Positions 12,110 through 23,920 of a DNA stretch of 64,000 nucleotides are shown here, piece by piece. The notes beneath the pieces are model-generated. The model was not told the origin of the DNA and did no database searches. It was given only the letters and a program-made list of their open reading frames with translations. The translations under genes were made by a program, and so were the position numbers. Positions within the stretch are counted from its first letter, which is position 1. Every line of letters begins with the position of its first letter. Source of the stretch: Reticulitermes speratus (lineage: Eukaryota; Arthropoda; Insecta; Blattodea; Rhinotermitidae); the NCBI GenBank assembly GCA_021186555.1, contig JAJKFL010000005.1, positions 3,907,321 through 3,971,320 of the forward strand. The letters are read 5' to 3'.

Positions 12110-13670
12110 GATTGACTATTAATGTCATACCAACATGTTTTCAAAGAGTAAATTTTAATTAGTCATGGTGTCACAGATTTTGTGCACCACTGAGTTGATA
12201 TATTTATAAAGGAACAATTTTATGACTGTGTGGAGAACTGTACTGTTTATACAGTATTTTTCTGAATACATGATGTTAGTGGCAGCAAGGTAGGGTGTTC
12301 TTTCATTTCTTATGAAAAATGTTGAGGCAGGAAATTATAAATGTGTTTCTTTATTTTCCATATTGGCAGTTCTCCTTGCCCACATCATATGGCAGATAAT
12401 CAGGAGAATCTTTGTCATGAAGCATTTGCATCAACCTATCTTGTCCTGTAAGACCATATGCTGGTCTCTAAAATGTACTGGCAAATGGCCTAGCATGCCA
12501 TGTGCTGCTCTCTGTGTGTTTGCTTGGTAGCAATTTAAATGTCCATGCTAAGCCAAAAAAATTTGGGTCATTGGCATTTAAATGTGTGTCGTAACCCTAG
12601 ATGTTGGCGGGTACCTCTGAATGTGTTAGCCGAGTGGTTAGCTTATTATTCAGGAGTTCACCGATTGGCATAAATGGCAATCGTGGGTTGGTAACCACAA
12701 AGAGCAATTACTCACTACAGATCAGAACTAAGTTTATTGTCTATAGACCTTTCTCTACAAGCACCCAGACAAAAGTGTAAAGTTATAAGCTACAAACTAA
12801 ACTATATCACCCTCGACTCTGCCCCTCTGTCTTCCAGTACAGAATTCCAGTCATCTCAAAGGCGCTCAAGAAATGTAAACAGCTGGGTTTTGTCTTAGGG
12901 CCGAAAGAAAGGCAACTAATCTATGGGTTTTTGGAACATAACTGTGTAGCCTCTATCCAAGATTTTAATTATATGTGGACCCTTGAAATGACTTTAAAGT
13001 TGTGTAGGGAAGGGAACGCAGTACTGTAAACAGTGAAGTGAGTTGTCACGACATGTGTCCTAAAGGTTAAACTTTAAACCACCAGGTTAGTATCAAGATT
13101 TTCGCACATGGTTTATGAAAGACGTATAATTTGAACAGAAAAGATGAAATTATGAAATAGGCGGCACTTTGTGGAAAATAAGACAAAGATTATGCAGGGG
13201 TCTTAAAAATGCAATAAATTTATTTGTTGCCTAAATATATAAAATTAATTTCTAGGGATTTTTCATGCGTTCACTTATGCGAACCTAGGTCGTTTAAAGG
13301 TTAAGTACTGCTGTTGCTTTTAACGTAATGAACTTGCAAAACAGAGGCATTATTGTGCACTAGTTCATATTTTTATTGGATGTGATATACATTCAGTATT
13401 GCGCTGAATAACACTTGCGCATAATACATCTGGTGTATTATAACTTTCTTCTGCATGGGGTGCAGGAAACAAAACTGGACAGAATGTGTGAAACTGCTTA
13501 TAACGTTAGTCACAGTAGTTGTCTGTACTGTCCTAGTGATGGAACAGATGTGCATATTTGCAAATATTTCTTTGCAAAATTATGAGTATGAAAGCATTGT
13601 CACTATAGTGATCAGGGTATGGGTAGTTCAATTCCTATGTGAGCAAGAGAATTGTCTGTTCTTTAGAAGT
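12110..13670. other. Non-coding stretch
   Basis: No gene recognised. A tRNA-like segment near 12625-12700 (AGCCGAGTGGTTAG, then TCGTGGGTTGG) may be a decayed SINE head. The rest has no signature. Confidence 0.35.
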
Positions 13671-13975
13671 TCATTCGGGTATGCAGTGGTGCAGTTGGTT
13701 GAGGCACTGCGCTGTAAGCCAGAAGGTCGCGGGTTCGTTTCCCGATGGGTTCATTGGGATTTTTCATTGATTTGAACCTTATAGCCTCACTGTGGCCCTG
13801 GGGTCAACTCATCCTCCAACAGAAATGAGTACCTGGGGTATCTACTGGGGGGTAAAGGCGGCCGGTACGTAGGGCTGACAACCTTGGCACCTTCATGTGC
13901 CGATTGTCTAGAAATTCTGGGAGCCTCAAACTCCTAGAGCCTGTCCAGGCCTGTAGTGAGATAGCTTTACCTTTA
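13671..13975 (+). mobile_element. SINE-C (tRNA-derived)
   Basis: Head with A box (GTGCAGTTGGTTGAGGC) and B box (GGGTTCGTTTCCCGATGG) as in a tRNA, then a body unrelated to SINE-A. The end GATAGCTTTACCTTTACC is a CTTTACC-type tail. It runs straight into a SINE-B 3' part, forming a composite or nested pair. Confidence 0.75.
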
Positions 13976-14175
13976 CCAGAAGTCCATTCCAGTTCTGCGG
14001 CCCACCTAGCTTCCTCTTCAGTGGGAACCAGGGTTCATTCCCTGGGGATAAAGCGGCCAGGGAATGAAAATGACCACTGACCTCCATCTAATGCTAAAGT
14101 GAAGAATGTGTGGCACGATACTTCCGCCTTCGCCATCAGTCTTCACGGTGAGCTCAGGGAGAACTGCATCTTCAC
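13976..14175 (+). mobile_element. SINE-B 3' portion
   Basis: Matches the body of SINE-B (GCGGCCCACCTAGCTTCCT, then GATAAAGCGGCCAGGG, then CCTCCATCTAATGC) without a tRNA-like head. It abuts SINE-C at its left edge, so either SINE-C inserted into it or the two share a 3' module. Confidence 0.65.
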
Positions 14176-14845
14176 TTCATCTTGTTCAGAAACTGCTATT
14201 CCTGTAAGAGTGCTTACAGTGAGTTGCATGCCGAAAATGGGGTTTCGGGACTTACAAATCCTTCCATGAAATAGGAGATGTTCTTTCAGATGGGTACTAG
14301 TTTGTGATCAAGATTTCGTGTGAAAGCTACAGTGCGTGGTTACCATTTTAATATCACATACTATGTTCTTCGAATATACCAAGAATGACGGCCGAAGCAT
14401 GTGTGGTATACACACGTCTGAAGCTTTGATAACAAAGAAGAAAACCAGTATAGAGGTGGTTAGCGCACCATCTTCAGGAAAGAATTGGTTCTTTGACCCT
14501 ATTTTGCAATTCATGGGATCTCACAGTTGGTGGAAAAAGTATGTAATATTAAATACTGTGTCTGTAAAAAACACGCTGCTCTTCTGTAATTCTGTTTTCC
14601 CAATGTGACCTTTCTATACACACTTCAGTTGTTCTTAATATTCTTTGGTACAGAAGTTGAGGTGCTCAAAGTTGTGAGGATTCATACTGTGGTCTGGGTT
14701 AGGACACGAGAGGAGCATGCTGGGTCTACCTTCACAGGCCGTCAAAAGATGGAGGCAGTATGTCCTGGCTGAAGCCTCGTACCCACCAATCAGTTTACAC
14801 GGTCCCATAACCTGGAAGACTGTAATTTTGAATCTTAACATAAAA
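14176..14845. other. Non-coding stretch
   Basis: Two overlapping open frames (about 68-90 codons) on opposite strands near 14310-14610 lack any domain signature. I see no supported feature. Confidence 0.35.
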
Positions 14846-15475
14846 TTATGATAGATCAAAAGCAATTAGAGAATGTGGAATATTTCAATTATTTGGGTAG
14901 CATGATAACAAATGATGCAAGGTGTACACGTGAAATTAAATCCAGAATTGCCATGGCAAAAGCAGCATTCAGCAAGAAGAAGAATCTTTTCACCAGCAAA
15001 CTGGACGTAAATGTAAGGAAGAAACTAGTAAAGTGCTACATTTGGAGCAGCTTTGCATGGTGCTGAAACGTGGACACTTTAGAAAACAGATCAGATGTAT
15101 CTGGAAAGTTTTGAAATGTGGTGCTGGAGAAGAATGTAGATCAGTTGGACCGATCGTGTGAGAAATGAATAAGTATTATACAGAGTCAAGGAGGAGAGGA
15201 ATATCCTACATACAATAAAAAGAAGGCTAACTGGATTGGTCGCATCTTGCGTAGAAACTGCCTTCTGAAACACGTGATTGAAGGAAAGGTAGAAGGAAGG
15301 ATAGAAATGACGGGAAGACGAGAGAGAAGGCGTAAGCAGCTACTGGATGACCTTAAGGAAAAGAGAAGATACTGGAAATTGAAAGAGGAAGCACTAGATC
15401 GCACCCTATGGAGAACTCGCTTTGGAACAGGCTACGGACCTGTTGTAAGACAGACTACAGAATGATGAATGAACA
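14846..15475 (+). pseudogene. LINE group 1 reverse-transcriptase C-terminal fragment
   Basis: 5'-truncated non-LTR retrotransposon. The first frame reads ENVEYFNYLGSMITND, the typical segment after the RT domain. It breaks at a TGA at 15064-15066 and shifts frame, later reading KANWIGRILRRNCLL and GRRERRRKQLLDDLK. The 3' end, DRTLWRTRFGTGYGP, is followed by CAGAATGATGAATGAA, a short ATGA-type tail. The same 3' end occurs at 24243-24330 and 33104-33223, both on the minus strand. Several frameshifts and a stop make it inactive. The clade cannot be settled by eye. Confidence 0.85.
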
Positions 15476-15479
15476 TTGT

Positions 15480-16436
15480 ACATTTTCCATGCATTTTATC
15501 ACTACCGTATTTATTACAGACCAACTAAATACACGGCGCCATGCTTCCTTTCTATTCTTTCCTTGTGAAACTGGGCTAGTCAGTCACGAGATAACATTCG
15601 GTCACTACACATGCTTGGGTGTGTGCTGCAGCGGAAACTGTAAATACATATTAGGCAATAAATATACCTTGTTATTTTACATTATATTTTGACCTGAGCA
15701 GAAATATGTCGAAGAAAAATAATGTTAAATAATAAGGTATAATGCCTAATAAGTGTATTTAGTTGGTTTGAAATAATTTCGAAATTTGCAATTTTTTAAG
15801 TGCCATTACGTAACCGAGGTGGTGGGAGAGGTTAGGGTATGGTAGGAGGCTGTTTTACCGATGTCATGCTACATAGTTCCATACGTTACCACCAGGAGCA
15901 TGCTTAATCTACGGCCACAAAAGCACGCCGACTACATTAGGACGACCTAATAGATAATCTGTGAGGACGGCCAAGCCGCGTGTGGCGCTGTAATTTTTAG
16001 TTTCCATGGAGTTTCTAATCTGTAATTTGTAACCTGTGATCGGGACGGAGCGAATGCTAAAACGTTGTGGGTGGGAATGTTGGTAATTGTGGTGTTGATA
16101 ACCATTTAATTGTAGTTATCTGTGTATGTGAATGTACGTGTCATGTAGTATTAGTGTAATTCTTGTGCGCGAAATAAAGATATTAGTGAATAGAATTTCG
16201 ATTCCAGTAAGTTTTCTTATTGAAAATTGTTGTAATTCCTACAATACTTTGTAGTAAATCTGTGCAGTTTATGGTATAATAATTAGAAGAAGCTACTTGG
16301 ATCCCAGAGTGATATTTTCTACTTTAGTTTCCCTTTCTTGTTAGATTGAGTCAGGTTGGCTTCGAGTGACTCGGGTTAAGCTTAAGTTTAGCGTTTTAAT
16401 TTTTTGTGACTTTGCAGGTTTATTTCATAGACTGTC
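15480..16436 (+). promoter_or_regulatory. Upstream region of the RNF181-like gene
   Basis: A more CpG-containing patch at about 15860-16080, just before the gene, is the best promoter candidate. Two possible acceptors precede the start codon, TTTGCAG (ending 16417) and TTTCATAG (ending 16430). An intron in the 5' UTR, with a non-coding first exon near 16000-16150, is therefore plausible. No TATA box is convincing. Confidence 0.35.
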
Positions 16437-19400
16437 ATGGCAGATTATTTTGATGAAATGGGCTGGGAGCCCTTGGGTGCAGGTCAAACACCAAATCATC
16501 TTTTACATATGGCAAGATTGCTTAGGGACTTCGCGATGTGGGAAGAGTTGGGTCATGGACACAAGCTACCACCTTGTGCTTCAAAGGCTTCCATTTTGAA
16601 CTTGCAGGAAAAGGAAATCACAGTGTCAGGTAAATACAGTGAAAGTTTGGTATTGTGTGTTTGAACGACAGTTTAACAGTGCAGCATTAAATCCTGTATG
16701 TTTTATGTACTAAAGTTGTTTGGTATAAGTGATTTGAAAGCCCTTGTAAATATTGAAGTGCTGTTTGTGGAGCCTTGCAAGGTAAGGCAGAAGACAAACC
16801 TGACTGTGGGGATATACGTAACCTGGGCAGCAACTGCCACTGGCATATTTTGTCCCAGAGAAGTTGAAAGTGAGGTAAAACTTTCTATGAACAGGCTTGC
16901 TGCTATTTATTTGTTACTATGTCTCACTGCATGCCCATTTTGTGATTTATTTGTATTTAACACTTCTTGGTGCAGCTCAACATGGTCACCATAGCCACAG
17001 TTTCTCTCCTCACCCTTCAGGTAACATAAATAAAAAGTGTTGGCGGGAGGGGAATGGTGTTGCAACATGTGAATGGTCTAGGTAAGAGAAGTTCAGGAGC
17101 AAAGTAAACAGTTTCCACAAACAACGGGACTAGCTAGTACCACTTTGCGACATTTCCTCTCACCTCTCATTATAAAATATTTTGGGATGGTGCTGTAAGC
17201 TGACTCATCACAATCATTGCCTGCCCTGCCTTCACTGAAGGTGAAATTACACACCTGTTTGTAGTCTGTAGGTGAGACACCATTATACACCAGTGGCACC
17301 AGTAAAAACAAATATGGTGAAATGGGGCAAAACAAACTCCGACGACCTGTATTGTGGCTGTGGAGAGGTACAAGATATGGGACATCTCCTATCATGCAGG
17401 GACTGCCCCCAGAAATGCACCCTCGAGGATTTATGGCTTGCAAATAAAAAAGGATTTGACGTAGCCCAATACTGGGCAAAAAATCTTTAATTTAATGGTC
17501 TGGACACGGTAAAAAAAAACCATTATACACACCAGGCCCAGCCTTGAAAGGCTGGAGATGGTGTAGAAACCCACTCTTGTGTTTGTAACTGTTGTCCACA
17601 ATGGAGGGGAGCATGGAGAAGGACTGAAAATGTAACATAAGCAGAAGTTGGCCCACCGTAACGACAGCATAAACAGGTGGTGGCTGAACTTTGTGGGAAG
17701 GGAAGCATACAGAGGGATATTTCATCCATCATTTTGCCACTTGCTCTTTCATAGCTCTCATTTCTTGTTGAAGTACATGGCATTGTTGCGTGTGCTAGTT
17801 GCTGAGTGAGGGATGAATGATATAGCATTCAGGCACGCTTGTAATGTGGCATGTGTGATAGTGAGCTGTTTCATAACAAAGTTGTGTCAGTTCAAGATGT
17901 TTACACTGGCAAAGGCAATGCCACTTGTATAAATACAGTCATAATCAGTATGTCCTGACTCCTCATGGTGAGGAGATACGACCTCGTGTTATGCCGATTC
18001 CCTCTGTTGTTTTTGTGTCAAACCACGTGGGAACTCACATTGTTATGACACCTGTATGGTAGGTTTTTGTTCCTATACTGAATTAAAATTTTCCAACATG
18101 ATTCAGTTGCAATTTCATTCTTGCACAATAGCTTGCAAGATGTGGATCGGGTTTTTAAGTGAAGTTGGAAATTTGTCAGGAGAATCTAACTATGTACTTT
18201 TGCCCTTTACTTGAGTCTGTCAGTGTTAAGGGCATATGCCAGTAACAAAAAATCACATTTTCTGTAAAAATAATTTGTAAACCATAATAGTACACCTAGA
18301 TTAAATGTTTTTTGATGAACACTATGAAACCAGGGTCTCATCTCATTCAACTCTTCATAACCTTGCAGTTGTTATGTCACCATTAAATAACCAAAACAAT
18401 ATAATTATCCCTGAATTTTCATCATAAGTATGTCAGAAGTCAAATCTTGTATATTAGGTATTTTACATTTTTTTTGCAGAGGGGGGGGGGGGGGGGTGGA
18501 TGATCTCAAACCAAATGGACATACTGACAACATTTTGCCTGGATTTGGAAAAGGTAACATTTTGTGTGTGCATGCTGTGAGCTCATATGGGGGAGCGGAG
18601 GTATAGCTCCATTCAGTCTTAATCTTGGCACTAGAATGTGGTGAGTGGTAGGCTTCAGCACCCCTGCTGCTTTACCCTTGAGAAAGAGCACCCAGTACCC
18701 ATTGAATAGAAGGCTGGCTGTGCCCCAGAACCACAGGACTCTGAAATGGAGACTGAAAATTCACGACAGTCCCAGGCAGTATGCTATGTTTGGATTCAAT
18801 GTCCTTGCCTCATCTAACCTACATTTTCAGCTCCATAAACTGAAGAGTAAAAGAATGGGGTATGATGCAACAGAAACAAGACTCTAATAAGATTTTCTAG
18901 TACTCTGTAGATAATTGCAAGTATGGTTTTGGGCTCTGGTTTGCAGCCCCAAATGCTGGGGCATTGTAGGGGAAACCTGTGTGATGATTCAGAGAATTAA
19001 TATGTCTTATTGCTGCTACATGAACAAATGGACATGCTGTGGTATAGTGTTTGAAAAATTTATTTCAAAGGCCTGTATGGGAAACAGTGGTTGCACAGCA
19101 CTGTTAACTGGTGATGTAAATGTCTTTTCTGTTGCTAATAGCGTGAACTGCACATGTTGAAAGCGGAGGCGTGTTTTGACCTTTGCACTGCCAAGACCGC
19201 ATATCTCATGGGGGTCACACAGCTTATTCCTGGACTGTAATTTTGATAATGCTGTAGCTGGAATAATGTTATCTTTGTAACAGGTGAACAGTGTCCTGTA
19301 TGTTTGAAAGAGTATACAGTTGGAGAAACTGTGAAAGTGATGCCTTGCAAACATTCGTTCCATTCATCATGTATTTTGCCATGGTTAGAACGAGTAAGTA

Positions 19401-20480
19401 TCACTATAATGTTTCTCTTGTGTGAAATACTAACACATGCACATATTCTTCACCAAGGTTGTTCTTAAAATATACTTAAAGTGAAAGTGATTGTTTATTG
19501 TCAGATGTACTAATATGTTCCAATTGATCTACGTTGTGTTATATTCTGCTCCTGTGTTGCTTCCTGCTTTAAACACTTGCCAAACAGTGGGACAGCAGTG
19601 AAAATGTGGAGGTACAGCGTATACGTGGTTGTTCCAGTAGGTGATTATTTGAAGTACTGAGACAAGTGTAAGCTGTGGGTGTGTGTGTGTGTGTGTGCTA
19701 GATTTGTTGCATGTAGAACTCTTTATGTAGAGAGAGCTCAATCATGGAGGCAAAATATGAGGGTTGAGCATTGGGGATTGTTGTGGCCAAAGGAATACAG
19801 GCTGTTAAGAGTGTCCTGTGTGGAGTCTGAGACGAGCATCCCACGGACACTCAGCTGATTGATGTCTGTCTGTCAGAATACCCATAACTAACTAACTAAC
19901 TCCATGGAGCAGAGTCCTTCTTGAGAAGCTAACAGGTCCTCAGCTAGTCAAGAAAATCCCCGCGTTTTATGGAACCCGAAGGTTCATTACCGCACTCACA
20001 ACAGCCCGCCACCTGTCCCTATCCCGAGCCATATCACTCCAGTCCATGCCCCCCCATCCCACTTCTTGAAGATCCATTTTAATATTATTCAGAATACCCA
20101 TATGGACTGTTTTTACTAGCCTCTGCTTTTTCTAGATAAGTAATCGAACAGGTTTAATTGGGACAGCACACATATTTTGAAAACTTAAAGCATTGTAAAT
20201 CCCAGGGTAATTTTATTGACATATTGCTGTAACTGAGTCATTGTTTTGCCAACTCCTGTGGAAGTGAATTTTGACAGTTTCAGTGCTGTGTGAAACAGCA
20301 TGTTTAACGTCAGCGGGTACGTGGCGATACTTCTCTTTGTTACAGACCAACTCTTGTCCGTTGTGTCGTCATGAACTACCAACTGATGATGAAGAGTATG
20401 AAATGTACAAGAAGGAAAAACTAAGGGCAAAACAACGAGAAGCAGAGTTAGAAACTCTACATAATTCCATGTTTTCCTAA
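16437..20480 (+). CDS. RNF181: E3 ubiquitin-protein ligase RNF181-like, three coding exons
   Basis: Cytosolic RING-type ligase that moves ubiquitin from an E2 to substrates. Coding exons are 16437-16629, 19284-19393 and 20346-20480. Every junction is GT-AG (donors GTAAAT and GTAAGT, acceptors AACAG and TACAG) and the phases fit exactly (193, 110 and 135 nt; 145 residues). The start [12 protein letters not shown] matches the conserved N-terminus of RNF181. The RING-H2 ligands are all present: C68, C71, C86, H88, H91, C94, C105, C108, with W98 after C94 as in E2-binding RINGs. The end is a charged helix ([19 protein letters not shown]). Vertebrate RNF181 is about 153 residues, so length fits. 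Intron 1 (2.65 kb) and intron 2 (0.95 kb) hold LINE and SINE insertions that leave the exons intact. No sign of decay. Confidence 0.95.
17291..17518 (+). mobile_element. LINE 3'-end insertion in RNF181 intron 1
   Basis: 228 bp flanked by a 12-bp duplication ACCATTATACAC (17279-17290 and 17519-17530) and ending in a poly-A run, so target-primed retroposition is clear. The encoded end reads [17 protein letters not shown], then [11 protein letters not shown], then [17 protein letters not shown]. This is the cysteine-containing C-terminus typical of Jockey/R1-like LINE ORF2. It is severely 5'-truncated; the intact frame and duplication suggest a fairly young insertion. Confidence 0.85.
18481..18496. 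repeat. Poly-G tract (16 G)
   Basis: An uninterrupted run of 16 G in RNF181 intron 1, preceded by a T-rich stretch. It could form a G-quadruplex on the + strand or RNA. It is also a likely sequencing or assembly length error. Confidence 0.8.
18588..18786 (-). mobile_element. SINE-B fragment in RNF181 intron 1
   Basis: On the minus strand it contains TTCTATTCAATGGGTACTGG and GGTAAAGCAGCAGGGG, matching SINE-B, and ends toward 18588 with GAGCTATACCTCCGCTCCC. The tRNA-like head is missing. Diverged and inactive. Confidence 0.7.
19679..19697. repeat. (GT)n microsatellite
   Basis: About nine GT units in intron 2 of the RNF181-like gene. Likely length-polymorphic. Confidence 0.85.
19885..20095 (-). 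mobile_element. LINE group 2, 3'-end fragment in RNF181 intron 2
   Basis: Minus-strand copy of the 3' end seen at 45290-45480. Reading the minus strand it passes GAACCTTCGGGTTCCATAAA, then GGACTCTGCTCCATGGAG, then a (TTAG)n tail (19887-19903 on the + strand). It is 5'-truncated and non-coding here. Confidence 0.75.
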
Positions 20481-21481
20481 CACATGACATGAAATATAGT
20501 ACAACCCTAAATTCAGGTCATTTCAACACCATGTGACTTACACAGTTCTCTACAGAATGAAAAACCTGGTTTGCTTGGTTGATTGGACACTGGTGAATAC
20601 ATTAAGACATGTTGATGGAAATGTCTGATTTGATGTAGATGAACACACATGCAAAGTAGGTAATTATTTTCAATTTCACCCAGAATTTTTATTGGTTTGA
20701 GAGTTTTGTTGCACTATGTTTTTCAATATTTTTACTGTGAACTGCTCTATGGATGGCAGTTCATATTTATTGCATCATAAGTATATATTCTGTATCAGAT
20801 CCTATGTGTCTAAAGTGGGTAATTTTAAATTGGGAAAGAAGGCTGGTACTGCTAAACTATAATAATTACTCTAGCCATAATATTAGACTTCTATTTGAGA
20901 GGTTCGTGGTATGAACCATAACTGTTTTACTATCTACAAAACTATATGTTAATTCTGTAACTAAATTTATTATCTCTCCATGAAATGAAAAAGTTATAAT
21001 AGTTCAAATAATTTCAGACATTCAACCAAAAATCTTGTTGAATACCGAGGGACCCGGCTGTCTCTCTGCTACGTACTGTAAGTTTCAGTCAAAAAATACA
21101 CCTATAATAATCCATAATATCCTACACTACAGCATGGTGTTACAGATAACAATATTCTGAAAGGAGATCAGCCTATACAAAAAGAGAATATACAGTATAA
21201 CTGAATATGTTCCATCAACCATGTTCAGAATTTGATGGAGTCTCTAAAGTGATGCATGAAGTTTCAACAATAATATATCAGTTATATTATACTAGTAACC
21301 CATCATTAACCTCATACATGAGAAGAATAAATTCACTCAAGGCATTTTATATTATTATATTACAATTTACTGTAGTAATATGTTCTGTGCCATGTAAGAG
21401 CAAACGGATTTCAGATCTCGAAACCTTCCTTGATACAGCACACTGCTGCGATTATTTCCTCTGTTTGTCTATATAGTAATT
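20481..21481 (+). other. 3' flank of the RNF181-like gene
   Basis: A+T-rich, probably containing the 3' UTR. An AATAAA lies near 21325, which would give an 850-base 3' UTR if used. No nearer canonical signal was noticed. No other gene is visible. Confidence 0.35.
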
Positions 21482-22275
21482 GAGGGGCTGGGACAGCGTA
21501 GTCAGTATAGTTACTTGCTATGTGCTAGAGCAGGGGTCGGCAAACATTTTTTTTAAAGGGCCAAATAGTAAATATTTTAGGCTCTGCGGGCCAAGAGGCA
21601 AACTCGAGGATATTTATGTAGGTAGGCCTACTTAAATAACAAGAAAAAAAACAAAACAAGTTTTCACAAATGTATTGAACAAAATGTAACGTAATAATAA
21701 TAATAAGTAACTACAATTGTTTGAAATACAGCTCTACTAATGAGAAGAATGGAATTGCTTTTTTTGAGATAACATTTCACCAAATTGGGGTTCAAAGTTA
21801 GTACTCCCTATCATCACAATTGATTGCAAATGTTCACTGGAAACGCTGCCGAATTATAACTGCGTGGCGTCACAGCAGAGGCCACCAAGCAGCGTGCGAA
21901 TGCGAAGCTATACGAGCGCCACATACGGTTCCATTATAGCGCGTACTTTGAAATTTTAAAGAATTTGAAAATGTAAAATCCATTCTTAGCTCGCGGGCCG
22001 TACAAAAAGAGGCGGCGGGCCGGATTTGGCCCGCGGGCCGTAGTTTGCCGACCCCTGGGCTAGAGGGTCAGGGGTTCGATCCCCAGTGGGGACCCCTCCA
22101 AACTGGCCCTGAGGCCCACCCAGCCTCCTGTACAATGGGTACCAGGTCTCTTTCTTGGCAGTAAAGCTGCTGACCATCCACCCCCTTCTAGTGCCAGGGT
22201 CGAATATGGGTACAGCTGTACCTCCACCTCCCCTTTGTGCCTGCTTGGAATATAATGGGATGGTCTTACCTTTTT
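21482..22275 (+). mobile_element. SINE-B split by a hAT element
   Basis: The head (GGGACAGCGTAGTCAGTATAG) lies at 21489-21530. The rest resumes at 22058 with the B box (GGGTTCGATCCCCAGTGG), CTCCTGTACAATGGGTACC and the tail near 22270. The break is the insertion of the hAT element at 21531-22057. The SINE therefore predates the hAT insertion. Confidence 0.85.
21531..22057 (+). mobile_element. Non-autonomous hAT element, Charlie-like ends
   Basis: 527 bp, starting CAGGGGTCGGCAAAC and ending GTTTGCCGACCCCTG, with imperfect 8-bp duplications TGCTAGAG / GGCTAGAG. Subterminal regions are G+C-rich and include AAGGGCCAAATAGTAAATAT at the left and GGCCCGCGGGCCGTAG at the right. From general knowledge, both ends closely resemble the mammalian MER1/Charlie group of hAT elements. 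No transposase frame survives. It splits a SINE-B. Confidence 0.9.
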
Positions 22276-22448
22276 GTTTTGTAATTGGCCTGATCATGGC
22301 TTGTAAGTTGAGCCAAAACATGCATGGAGGCTATTCATGGTACATTAATAAATTGAGTTGTGTTACACTGATATGCCGTTTTATCTGTCATTCATAACGC
22401 ACAGCTGGATGTCTCAAACCAAGATTTTCTTTTTATGCATTAGGAATG

Positions 22449-22661
22449 TAAGATCTTATTGTTTCCTTTTTGATTCAAGTAAAAGATATAGCATACAGGA
22501 GACTGTCACACAAGGGGGAAAAACTGAGTGGTGATGAATTGGCTGCACGTGAGTTGTGGCGTGGTTTTGAACAGATTATGTGCAGTGAAATCCCAGGACA
22601 CTGGCCAAGCGGCCAGGAAAATACAAGTTTGAAGGATCCCCCTCCAAGTATAATAAGTTAG
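22449..22661 (+). CDS. Possible terminal exon of an unidentified gene
   Basis: An acceptor-like TTTCCTTTTTGATTCAAG ends at about 22480. It is followed by an open frame reading VKDIAYRRLSHKGEKL, then DELAARELWRGFEQIM and a TAG stop at 22659-22661. The frame has natural-looking composition (about 60 residues, charged helix then Pro/Ser tail) and no repeat signature, so I think it is a real exon. I do not recognise the family and no partner exon could be found in the preceding 2 kb. It would have to join an exon further upstream, possibly beyond the RNF181-like gene. Confidence 0.4.
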
Positions 22662-23504
22662 TTTCAGGGTTGAAAGCAGCATGTATAGTGAGTGTTCTTA
22701 AATTTTTGTAATATCAGTCGTTTATAATTATCCATTTTACTCCCTCCATTACCATGGATAATCAAGAATCATTCTATTTTTATAATAATTATTTTGGCCA
22801 CTTCTAGTTTCAATTTCAGTGCAGCAATTGAAAGTACTTTGGTATTATCTTGTGAGCACAACAATATTTTTATCGTACTTAAATAGTTGTATACAATATA
22901 ATAATATTTACTTTATTTTAATTGAGTTTACATTGCACAGCAGGTTTCAATGTGTGCAGGTCATCTTCAGATGTAGTACGTATTTTTATTCCAAGTGTAT
23001 GAAGATATTAGTTGCTAGTGCTGTTTATTATGTGATGTGGTTTGTCCTTTTTTTTTACATTTTGTTTTTGTATTTGTGGTGATGTTTGTTCTTGGTATTG
23101 TTTTCTGAGTGTCTTCCATTTTTGGTTTTGATGTGGAAAATTTCTATTTATGTTTTCCTGTTCTTGTGTTGTTTTGGTGTTGCTGTGTGGTACTTGATCG
23201 TGTTGCCTGTTTGGCGTCGTTTAATTTTGTCGTCCTTTTTCTGTGTGATGGTATGAGTGTGCACCAATTTTGCTGTATAACTTACTTTGCACTGATTTCG
23301 TCTTCTTTCGTTATTGGCATGCTGTTCGCTTGCTGACCTTCTCCTTATAATTACATCCGTGGTTCCCAGACAAGCAAATCGTGAACGTGACACATTCACT
23401 GCCATTGACATGGCAACAGCAACTGATTAAGTGATCATGCTTCCTGTTAGTCACAGAAACGTTTTAACATTTCTTCATCATGTGACACCTTTTTGCCAAC
23501 TTTA
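22662..23504. other. Non-coding stretch
   Basis: A+T- then T/G-rich sequence. Overlapping open frames on both strands around 23110-23410 show no domain and are biased by T/G-rich composition. Nothing supported. Confidence 0.35.
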
Positions 23505-23715
23505 CAGTTGAAGGTTCAAGTCTTGTGGGGTCAAGCATCTTCTTCGACTGCATGACCTATAAGATAGAGGCAGTACACTCCTCCAAAACATCATTAACTA
23601 TGTACCACTTAACATGGAATAACATCCCAGAAAACATGAATCTTCATCAGTACCACTGTGAGAACCTCAAGTCTTATAACTTTATACAGTTCATTGTGAA
23701 AGCTATGGGGAACTG
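23505..23715 (-). repeat. Dispersed repeat with inverted ends, copy 2
   Basis: Reverse-complement relative of 11925-12105. It shares GAGGTTCTCACAGTGG and GATGAAGATTCATG on the minus strand and the ACATCCCAGAA motif. No coding. Probably another fold-back-type relic. Confidence 0.5.
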
Positions 23716-23761
23716 TTACATATTTACTTGGCATACAGTCCATATAATAATTTATTTTGGT

Positions 23762-23920
23762 ACAATGGGTACCGGGTCATTTCCGGGGGTAAAGCAGCCA
23801 GGGCGGGGCGTTGACCACCCATCCCCATCTTGCGCTGAGGTTAAAGAAAGAGTAGAGCAGTACCTCTACTCCCCCTCTGGGCCTTCATGGCCTGTTCTAG
23901 GGTGAACTTTACCTTTACCT
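23762..23920 (+). mobile_element. SINE-B, 5'-truncated copy
   Basis: Starts inside the body (ACAATGGGTACCGGGTCATT) and runs to the tail, CTTTACCTTTACC. It is very similar to the 8983 copy (shared GAGGTTAAAGAAAGAGTAGA), so relatively young. The tRNA head is missing. Confidence 0.85.

Noticed and set aside
13671..13760. tRNA gene
   Set aside because: A and B boxes are present but the segment continues into a SINE body, and no full cloverleaf with acceptor stem could be drawn. The same applies to all other tRNA-like heads in the window.
23109..23411. Overlapping ORFs of 75-87 codons on opposite strands
   Set aside because: Caused by T/G-rich composition with few stops; no domain, splice or repeat evidence.
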